From JBLHHI01 sp047614125 (GTDB lineage: Bacteria > Bacteroidota > Bacteroidia > NS11-12g > UBA9320): a stretch of 8,525 nt of DNA. The notes below the pieces were generated by a model. The model ran no database searches. It was not told the origin of the DNA and saw only the letters and a program-made list of their open reading frames with translations. A program made the translations under genes and the position numbers. How positions within the stretch are numbered: position 1 is the first letter of the stretch; the number at the start of each line of letters is the position of its first letter. This document shows positions 1 to 5,443 of the stretch, one piece after another. The stretch spans positions 1 to 8,525 of the forward strand of contig JBLHHI010000133.1 in the NCBI GenBank assembly GCA_047614125.1, given 5' to 3'.

Positions 1-4
1 TACA

Positions 5-159
5 CTTGTGAAAAGCGATTTTCGAGTAAAAATTACTCGAAAGGGCCCGCCCTGTCTTCGCAATTTTTACTCGAAACTCACTGTTCACAAGCGTTCTGAA
101 TTCAAAATATGAATCGAACTCAGGTTACTAGTTCCAACGATGCCTTACCAATCGATAAT
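5..159. repeat. Dispersed intergenic repeat, copy A (contains a long palindrome)
   Basis: Several blocks here recur in the same order at 3260-3452. They are CTTGTGAA followed by AAG-GATTTT (5-22), AAGCGTTC (90-97), GAATT-CAAAA (98-107), the identical 14-mer ATCGAACTCAGGTT (113-126), and AATCGA-ATAAT (150-159). Seen directly: both the order and the spacing after the 14-mer (24 versus 23 bases) are kept. Positions 5-34 and 62-91 form an inverted repeat with 27 of 30 positions complementary and a 27-base spacer. The element lies beyond the 3' end of dusB. No open reading frame for a transposase is present, so it is a non-autonomous or decayed element. The left limit may lie outside the window. 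Confidence 0.6.
20..42. repeat. Perfect 10-bp hairpin nested in the palindrome
   Basis: TTTCGAGTAA (20-29) and TTACTCGAAA (33-42) are perfectly complementary around an AAA loop. The left arm can instead pair over 15 bases with AATTTTTACTCGAAA at 62-76. The two folds therefore exclude each other. There is no adjacent T-tract and the stem is not GC-rich, so I do not call a terminator. Confidence 0.55.
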
Positions 160-469
160 TACATATCTCATATTTCATTCAACTTCAGAATTGGCTTTGC
201 GCTTGGGCAAGATTCGCAAGCAGCGCGTGCATAAAACTGGATTTGCGTGGGCAAGGCGCCTTTTTGCGAACGGTGGGTTTTTCTTCACTTTTTTGCTCTA
301 AAAAAAGTACATTCCGGTTATTGAGGGCGAGCCCTAAGCGACGATAAGAGGAAAGTATGTTTCAATATTAGACACCTAGTGTTTTTAATCTAGTTTGTAT
401 ATCATTGAATTAACCAGGATTGATGGCAGCATAAACTTTGGTAAAGTTCAGATTAATTAGAGAAGAAGT
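160..469. other. Non-coding region downstream of dusB with short repeats and A/T hairpins
   Basis: No credible gene is visible. TTTGCG-CT-TGGGCAAG at 196-211 recurs without the CT at 242-255. TTCGCAA (213-219) and TTGCGAA (264-270) are inverted copies. An 8-bp hairpin, ACTTTTTT/AAAAAAGT with loop GCTCTA, lies at 287-308. A 6-bp hairpin, AACTTT/AAAGTT with a 3-base loop, lies at 434-448, about 20 bases after the dusB stop. Either hairpin might slow transcription leaving dusB, but neither has the GC stem plus T-tract of an intrinsic terminator. The 196-308 part looks like a second, unrelated repeat element. Confidence 0.4.
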
Positions 470-1465
470 TTAAACCTCAACAAACATGTCCGTGTAGTGC
501 TCGGCTAATTGCTGCAACAAAGCGCGTACTTCCTCAGGCGAATTGGCTTGAACCAATTGCATTCGGAAAGGTTTAAAGTTATGTACGCCCTTGAAGTAAT
601 TGGCATAATGTCGGCGCATTTCAAAAATGCCCAAGCGTTCTCCCTTCCATCGTATGCTTTCATCAAAGTGATACAAACAGGTTGATATCCGCTCTTCCAT
701 CGAGGGTCCAGGCAAGATCTCCCCAGTTGCTAAATGATGCTTGATTTGGTTAAAGATCCATGGGTTTCCAATAGATGCGCGGCCAATCATGATGCCCTGC
801 ACGCCGTAGGTATCCCGCATCAACTTTGCCTTTTCGGGAGAGTCAACGTCGCCATTCCCAAAAATCGGAATTTCAATGTTCGGGTCGTTAGCAAGCTCGC
901 CAATTAAGGTCCAATCTGCTTCTCCTTTATACATCTGCACGCGTGTTCTTCCGTGAATACTTAATGCCTTAATGCCAATATCTTGTAGCCGATATGCCAC
1001 ATCCTTTATGAACTTCGTTTTATCATCCCAACCCAATCGTGTTTTAACCGTAACGGGCAAATGGGTGGATTTGACAATCTCTTGGGTCATTCTAACCATC
1101 TTAGGCACGTCTTGAAGCAATGCAGCACCAGCACCTTTGCACGCCACGGCTTTTACCGGACAGCCGTAATTGATGTCAATTAAATCGGGTTCTGCTTGAG
1201 TGGCAATTTGAGTGGCCTCCTTCATCACCTCAATGTCGCTTCCAAAAATCTGAATCCCCACTGGACGTTCAAACTCAAATATGTCGAGTTTTTGCGTGCT
1301 TTTAGCCGCATCTCTGATCAATCCTTCCGAAGAAATAAACTCCGTATACATCAAATCTACCCCGTTGCGCTTGCATACAGCACGGAACGGAGGATCGCTC
1401 ACATCTTCCATTGGCGCGAGCAGCAATGGGAAGTCTCCTAATTCTATGTCGGCTATTTTTACCAC
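470..1465 (-). CDS. dusB: tRNA-dihydrouridine synthase (DusB type)
   Basis: The product is a 331-residue FMN enzyme that reduces specific uridines to dihydrouridine in the D-loop of tRNA, using NADPH in the cytoplasm. The order of family motifs is complete. APMEDVSDPPFR (17-28) starts the TIM barrel, INYGCPVKAV (98-107) carries the catalytic Cys102, and VKTRLGW (140-146) has the FMN-contacting lysine. HGRT (171-174), FGNGDV (202-207) and GIMIGRASIGNPW (224-236) bind the phosphate. RRHYANYFKG (284-293) lies in the C-terminal helical domain. Length is normal. The start is a GTG giving MVKIADIEL, which fits the usual N-terminus of Bacteroidota homologues, and an in-frame stop lies six codons upstream. 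A TAnnTTTG element ends only 5 bases before the GTG, so the transcript may be leaderless. The assignment to Dus is firm; the DusB subtype is by overall resemblance. Confidence 0.95.
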   Translation of the reverse strand: MVKIADIELGDFPLLLAPMEDVSDPPFRAVCKRNGVDLMYTEFISSEGLIRDAAKSTQKLDIFEFERPVGIQIFGSDIEVMKEATQIATQAEPDLIDINYGCPVKAVACKGAGAALLQDVPKMVRMTQEIVKSTHLPVTVKTRLGWDDKTKFIKDVAYRLQDIGIKALSIHGRTRVQMYKGEADWTLIGELANDPNIEIPIFGNGDVDSPEKAKLMRDTYGVQGIMIGRASIGNPWIFNQIKHHLATGEILPGPSMEERISTCLYHFDESIRWKGERLGIFEMRRHYANYFKGVHNFKPFRMQLVQANSPEEVRALLQQLAEHYTDMFVEV

Positions 1466-1478
1466 CTTTGCAAAGATA
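1463..1478. promoter_or_regulatory. Overlapping divergent -7 elements around the palindrome CTTTGCAAAG
   Basis: On the minus strand TATCTTTG (1478-1471) matches the Bacteroidota -7 consensus TAnnTTTG perfectly and points at dusB. On the plus strand CACCTTTG (1463-1470) matches with one mismatch and points at the protease gene. Both share the perfect palindrome CTTTGCAAAG at 1466-1475. I found no well-spaced TTTG -33 box for either direction. Confidence 0.5.
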
Positions 1479-1486
1479 GTTCATCC

Positions 1487-2401
1487 ATGCAAAATAACAG
1501 AAGTACAAATAGCACTGCACTTTCACATTCGCTCATCATTTTTGGAGTTCTTATGTTGTCTCTGGTAATTTTTGAATTTTTGTTTGCGCAGCTTGGCGGG
1601 CAAATCTGGAATCTTTCAATGGACAATTTGCGTGCTACCAACTTTACCGAAATGACGGTGGCCGAATTGCACTTTATCAAGTTTGTAATACCGGCATCAG
1701 GAGTTGCCTTTATTGTTGCCAGCTTTGTTTGCCTAACCACATTTCGGGAAAAAGCGGTGGAATATCTAACCCTATTAAAGTTGCCAAGCCTGGGGCAATT
1801 AATCATTGTGTTGTTGCTGTTTATTGGCTCCGTTCCCTTGCAAGAATATTTGATTGGCCTTAATTCCAGCATTGAGTTAAGCGAGTCGATTGCAAAAATA
1901 TTTACCGAATTACAGAAAGCTTCCGAAAACATTTACTCTGCGGTATTGCGTTTAAATTCAGGCGGTTGGATACTTGTAAACCTCTTAATTATGGCCGTTT
2001 TGCCCGCCCTTGGCGAAGAATTGTTTTTTCGTGGTTTGATTCAAAAAAAGATTGGCAACGGACTTCAAAACATGCACATAGGCATCCTAATCAGCTCGCT
2101 CTTATTTGCACTCATTCACTTCCAACCCTATCACTTTCTGCCAATGCTTCTTTTATCATTTATACTCGGCTACATTTATTTCTTTACCGGCAAGTTGTGG
2201 TTAAGCATTCTATTTCATGCGGTTAACAATGCAATGGTTGTACTCTTTGATGCGATCAAAAAAAGCGACACACAAGATCTAGATGCCATTTCCTTTCCCT
2301 GGTATATTACGTTTGCAAGCGCGGTATTCGTGGCCGTATTATTCATTTTTGCTAAAAAAAGACAGTCCATTCAAACAATTCCAGAACATGTCGAACTTTA
2401 A
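1487..2401 (+). CDS. CPBP-family intramembrane glutamic endopeptidase
   Basis: A 304-residue multi-pass membrane protein of the CPBP (Abi/CAAX prenyl protease 2-like) family. Hydrophobic segments are seen near residues 14-36, 64-84, 103-120, 162-176, 196-212, 218-235, 238-254 and 271-289. All three family motifs are present: EELFFR (177-182, the EExxxR motif with the catalytic glutamate), FALIH (207-211, FxxxH) and HAVNN (244-248, HxxxN). Members cut substrates inside the membrane; the substrate of this one cannot be read from sequence. The start ATG at 1487 is the first in the frame and lies 16 bases after a -7-like element. The 3' end overlaps cdsA by 14 bases, so the two are probably co-transcribed and translationally coupled. 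Older labels such as CAAX protease or bacteriocin-immunity protein describe the same family and should not be taken as function. Confidence 0.88.
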   Translation: MQNNRSTNSTALSHSLIIFGVLMLSLVIFEFLFAQLGGQIWNLSMDNLRATNFTEMTVAELHFIKFVIPASGVAFIVASFVCLTTFREKAVEYLTLLKLPSLGQLIIVLLLFIGSVPLQEYLIGLNSSIELSESIAKIFTELQKASENIYSAVLRLNSGGWILVNLLIMAVLPALGEELFFRGLIQKKIGNGLQNMHIGILISSLLFALIHFQPYHFLPMLLLSFILGYIYFFTGKLWLSILFHAVNNAMVVLFDAIKKSDTQDLDAISFPWYITFASAVFVAVLFIFAKKRQSIQTIPEHVEL

Positions 2402-3230
2402 TTCTCGTCTCTTGGTTGGGGCCATCTATGTTGCCACTACTGCGTTTTGCCTTTTATTTGACCAGCTCACGGCTTGGTTGTTTTTTGGCGTTCTGCAGGC
2501 TCTTGTGTTGTACGAATGGTATGCGATTAATAGGAAGTCCAAATCAAAACGTTCTTTCACCCTTCCTTTACTCATTGGATCCATTGTGTTTTTAATGGTG
2601 TACGGCAATCAAGATTCGGTGGTAAACATGGGAACGTTGGTATATCTGCTAATTCCCATATTCTTGCTCTTTTTCATATGGTTAATCTTTTACAAAAGCG
2701 ATCATTTTGTTAAGGATGCTGCAGTAATGATTGCGGGTTGGATTTACATCTCGGCTTCGTTTGCTTTCTTTTTGCGCATTGGCAACCTAACCTTTAATAT
2801 GGATAACACCGATCTCTTACCCTATCACGGCTTTCAAATTCTCTTAATTTTTATACTCATTTGGGTAAATGATACTGGAGCGTACCTAGTGGGAAGGCGC
2901 TGGGGTAAAACGCCACTTGCTCCTGTTGTGTCGCCTAAAAAAACATGGGAGGGCTTTGTTGGAGGTTTGGTTTTGAGTGTTTTAGTTGGATTAATTATTT
3001 CGCATTATATGGCAGAACTTGAGTGGATTCACTATCTGGTTCTGGCTGTAATATGTTCTGTATTTGGTACGCTGGGAGATTTGTTTGAATCTAAAGTAAA
3101 ACGATCTTTGGCAATTAAGGACTCTGGCACCTTGCTAGGCGGCCATGGTGGGGTTTTAGATCGCTTCGACTCAATTTTATTTGCAGGACCAGCGGCATAT
3201 TTTTACCTCTTGCACTTCATTGTAATGTAA
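2388..3230 (+). CDS. cdsA: Phosphatidate cytidylyltransferase (CDP-diacylglycerol synthase)
   Basis: A 280-residue integral membrane enzyme that converts phosphatidic acid and CTP to CDP-diacylglycerol and pyrophosphate, the entry to phospholipid head-group synthesis. Several hydrophobic helices run from residue 6 to about 150. Conserved cytosolic loops follow: WVNDTGAY (159-166), SPKKTWEG (182-189), GTLGDLFES (227-235) and the signature region 235-261 ending GHGGVLDRFD. The signature fits the CDS-family pattern except that the usual proline before GHGG is glycine (residue 251). The start is set at the ATG at 2388, giving MSNFNSRLLVGAIYV. The frame stays open 35 codons further upstream, but that stretch lies wholly inside the protease gene in another frame and is not membrane-protein-like. 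The gene overlaps the protease gene by 14 bases. psd, which acts later in the same pathway, lies two genes downstream. Confidence 0.93.
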   Translation: MSNFNSRLLVGAIYVATTAFCLLFDQLTAWLFFGVLQALVLYEWYAINRKSKSKRSFTLPLLIGSIVFLMVYGNQDSVVNMGTLVYLLIPIFLLFFIWLIFYKSDHFVKDAAVMIAGWIYISASFAFFLRIGNLTFNMDNTDLLPYHGFQILLIFILIWVNDTGAYLVGRRWGKTPLAPVVSPKKTWEGFVGGLVLSVLVGLIISHYMAELEWIHYLVLAVICSVFGTLGDLFESKVKRSLAIKDSGTLLGGHGGVLDRFDSILFAGPAAYFYLLHFIVM

Positions 3231-3259
3231 ATATTACCATTCATGTTTTGTATTTAGAC

Positions 3260-3452
3260 CGCTTGTGAACAAAGAGATTTTGGTGAATATTTCGACAAAG
3301 AGTACTTTTCAAAAATCCCCAAAAGCGTTCAGTCTACATTCATAAATCTTATGATCCTCGCCCCGCATTTTGTGTTCTTTACAAATTCGAATTTCAAAAG
3401 ATTGATCGAACTCAGGTTGTAAGATAAAAGTCATCAAAATAATCGAGATAAT
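3260..3452. repeat. Dispersed intergenic repeat, copy B
   Basis: A diverged, longer relative of the element at 5-159. CGCTTGTGAAC (3260-3270) is the exact reverse complement of 83-93 and also matches the left end of copy A. AAGAGATTTT follows, then AAGCGTTC (3323-3330), GAATTTCAAAAG (3389-3400), the identical 14-mer ATCGAACTCAGGTT (3405-3418) and AATCGAGATAAT (3441-3452). The inverted-repeat arms are weaker than in copy A: CGCTT-TG and GATTTT blocks on the left recur inverted within 3309-3327. It lies between the cdsA stop and the glutamate dehydrogenase promoter and fills nearly all of that gap. No terminator with a GC stem and T-tract is visible after cdsA. Confidence 0.55.
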
Positions 3453-3453
3453 G

Positions 3454-3486
3454 TTTGTAAGTGCTCAACTTTAATGGATAAGTTTG
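3454..3486 (+). promoter_or_regulatory. Bacteroidota-type promoter of the glutamate dehydrogenase gene
   Basis: TTTG at 3454-3457, a 21-base spacer and TAAGTTTG at 3479-3486 fit the Bacteroidota primary sigma factor consensus (TTTG or TTG, about 17-23 bases, TAnnTTTG). Transcription should begin near 3491-3494, leaving a leader of about 16-19 bases before the ATG at 3510. The promoter covers the alternative ATG at 3474, which therefore cannot be the start if this promoter is used. Confidence 0.65.
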
Positions 3487-3509
3487 CGGCAGTTTATTAT
3501 CCTAATTTA

Positions 3510-4790
3510 ATGAGCTTGAAATACAAAGAACCCGCTCCAATAACAGACCATTTGAATCCCTTAGATTCGATGATGGAAAGATTCTCCGAAGCAGCAAAAA
3601 AGCTTGGCTTGGATGATTCAACTTACGACGCATTAAAATCTCCTGAAAAAGCGGTAATCGTTAATTTAATGGTTACCATGGACGATGGAAAGATTCGCGT
3701 TTTTGAAGGTTATCGTGTAATACATTCGGCTAATTTGGGCCCATCCAAAGGTGGCATCCGATACGCAATGTCTGTAAATTTAGATGAGGTAAAGGCCCTC
3801 GCCGCATGGATGACCTGGAAGTGTGCCGTTGTTGGCATTCCGTACGGTGGAGCAAAAGGTGGTATAACCTGCGATCCGAGAACAATGAGCCAAGGCGAAT
3901 TGGAGCGTTTAACACGCGCCTACACCGTTGCAATGGCAGATGTTTTTGGTCCTGAAAAAGACATTCCCGCCCCAGATATGGGCACCAATCCACAAATTAT
4001 GGCTTGGTTGATGGATGAATACTCCAAGATTAAAGGAGTTGCCAGTCCAGCGGTTGTTACCGGCAAGCCGCTTGTTTTAGGTGGATCTTTAGGTCGAGTT
4101 GAAGCAACTGGTAGAGGCGTTATGGTTTCCACCCGATCAGCCATGGGTAAGTTAAAAATGAATCCAACCAAGGTTACCGCAGCCGTTCAAGGTTTTGGAA
4201 ATGTTGGATCAATTAGCGCCAAACTCATTGAGCAACAAGGTGTTAAAATTGTTGCCATCTCTGATGTAAGTGGTGGATACTACAATCCAAACGGCATTGA
4301 TATTGAAACCGCAATTGCCTATGTAACTGCAAATGGAGGAACCTTAGAAGGTTTTAAGGAAGGTGAGCGAATATCGAACGAGGATTTACTCGAATTAGAC
4401 GTTGACATACTAATCCCAGCGGCTATGGAAGATCAAATCACCGACAAGAATGCTTCTCGAATAAAGGCTAAGCTTATTGTTGAAGGAGCCAATGGGCCTA
4501 CTTCTTCAAATGCCGACCAAATTTTGAGCGATAAAGGAATTATGGTAATTCCCGACATCTTAGCCAACGCCGGCGGTGTTTCCGTTTCGTACTTCGAATG
4601 GGTTCAAAACCGATTGGGATACTTCTGGACCGAAGAACGCGTAAATCGAAGAGCCGACCGCATCATGAAACAAGCCTTCGAAACCGTGTACGAAGCTTCT
4701 ATAAAATACAACGTAAACATGCGAATAGCTGCCTACATCGTTGCCATCGACAAGGTGGCGACCACTATGCGACTTCGCGGTACTTTTTAA
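3510..4790 (+). CDS. gdhA: Glutamate dehydrogenase (Glu/Leu/Phe/Val dehydrogenase family)
   Basis: A 426-residue cytosolic enzyme that interconverts glutamate with 2-oxoglutarate and ammonium. GPSKGGIRY (77-85) and MTWK (101-104) carry the substrate-binding lysines. PYGGAKGG (111-118) holds the catalytic Lys116 and PAPDMGT (154-160) the catalytic Asp156. The Rossmann motif is GFGNVG (228-233). Aspartate 252 in AISDVSGG, at the end of the second strand, favours NAD(H) over NADP(H), which is an inference. EGANGPTS and NAGGVSVSYFEW complete the family pattern. Length is normal for the hexameric class. The start is placed at MSLKYKEPAPI (3510). The ATG at 3474 would add 12 residues not expected in this family and would place the -7 promoter box inside the gene. 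psd starts 2 bases after the stop, so read-through is likely. Confidence 0.94.
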   Translation: MSLKYKEPAPITDHLNPLDSMMERFSEAAKKLGLDDSTYDALKSPEKAVIVNLMVTMDDGKIRVFEGYRVIHSANLGPSKGGIRYAMSVNLDEVKALAAWMTWKCAVVGIPYGGAKGGITCDPRTMSQGELERLTRAYTVAMADVFGPEKDIPAPDMGTNPQIMAWLMDEYSKIKGVASPAVVTGKPLVLGGSLGRVEATGRGVMVSTRSAMGKLKMNPTKVTAAVQGFGNVGSISAKLIEQQGVKIVAISDVSGGYYNPNGIDIETAIAYVTANGGTLEGFKEGERISNEDLLELDVDILIPAAMEDQITDKNASRIKAKLIVEGANGPTSSNADQILSDKGIMVIPDILANAGGVSVSYFEWVQNRLGYFWTEERVNRRADRIMKQAFETVYEASIKYNVNMRIAAYIVAIDKVATTMRLRGTF

Positions 4791-4792
4791 TT

Positions 4793-5443
4793 ATGATTCA
4801 CAAAGAAGGTTATATCATCTTGATAACCACCGCATTGGTGGTTGCCTGCATTAACTTTTTAGTGTACAAATACATCGATGCTGCGTGGTTGCGTTATATA
4901 ATAACCTTTACCACGGTTGTTGTTTTCGTACTCTTTCTTCAATTTTTTAGAAACCCTGGCAGAAATACCGTGGTTAATACCAATCACATCATTGCACCTG
5001 CCGATGGAAAGGTTGTGGTGATAGAGGAAATTGAGGAGCCCGAATATTTTAAAGACAAGCGAATTCAAGTAAGTATTTTCATGTCGCCACTAAATGTGCA
5101 TGTTAATCGCAATCCAATATCTGGTGTGGTTTCTTACTTCAAATACCACCCAGGTCAATACTTAGTTGCCTGGCATCCAAAGTCGTCTACCTTAAATGAG
5201 CGTACCACTACGGTAATTAAAAAAGAAGATGGAACTGAGGTTCTTTTTCGCCAAATTGCCGGTGCGGTGGCGAGGAGAATTCGATGGTATGTTGCCGAAG
5301 GCGATACGGCTGTTCAAGGTCAAGAAATGGGCTTTATTAAATTCGGAAGTCGGGTAGATGTTTTCTTGCCGCTTGGAACTAAGATAAATGCCAAGATTGG
5401 CGATGTAACCCGCGGTGGAGAAACCGTTATCGCAGAGTTTTAA
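4793..5443 (+). CDS. psd: Phosphatidylserine decarboxylase proenzyme, short membrane-anchored type
   Basis: A 216-residue proenzyme that forms phosphatidylethanolamine from phosphatidylserine. Two N-terminal hydrophobic segments (about 8-27 and 33-51) anchor it. APADGKV (68-74) supplies the proposed catalytic Asp71, and FMSPLNVHVNRNP (96-108) supplies His103. KSSTLNER (130-137) is conserved. FIKFGSRVDVFLP (181-193) contains the Gly185-Ser186 self-cleavage site, which turns Ser186 into the pyruvoyl group at the head of a 31-residue alpha chain. The start ATG lies 2 bases after the glutamate dehydrogenase stop; the frame is open further upstream, but that part only shadows the dehydrogenase gene. 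The length matches the short subfamily rather than the E. coli type of about 320 residues. The stop codon shares TTAA with the converging glycosyltransferase gene. An archaetidylserine decarboxylase-like label is sometimes used, but the lipid is most likely phosphatidylserine in a bacterium. Confidence 0.92.
   Translation: MIHKEGYIILITTALVVACINFLVYKYIDAAWLRYIITFTTVVVFVLFLQFFRNPGRNTVVNTNHIIAPADGKVVVIEEIEEPEYFKDKRIQVSIFMSPLNVHVNRNPISGVVSYFKYHPGQYLVAWHPKSSTLNERTTTVIKKEDGTEVLFRQIAGAVARRIRWYVAEGDTAVQGQEMGFIKFGSRVDVFLPLGTKINAKIGDVTRGGETVIAEF

Noticed and set aside
109..234. 41-codon ATG frame in the left intergenic region
   Set aside because: It runs through the dispersed repeat, has no recognisable domain and no promoter; the coding look comes from chance lack of stops.
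287..308. Possible intrinsic terminator of dusB
   Set aside because: The stem is only A/T pairs apart from one C-G pair, and it lies about 160 bases beyond the stop; kept only as a hairpin.
1459..1932. 157-codon minus-strand frame opposite the protease gene
   Set aside because: It is the antisense shadow of the CPBP gene, with composition unlike a protein family, and it overlaps the dusB start.
2283..2387. 35-codon upstream extension of cdsA
   Set aside because: It lies inside the protease gene in another frame, and the family N-terminus begins at the ATG at 2388.
3474..3509. 12-codon N-terminal extension of glutamate dehydrogenase
   Set aside because: It contains the -7 promoter box TAAGTTTG and adds residues not expected in the family.
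4598..4792. 65-codon upstream extension of psd
   Set aside because: It is out of frame with and inside the 3' end of the dehydrogenase gene, rich in Arg/His/Ser, and unlike the membrane-anchored N-terminus of the family.
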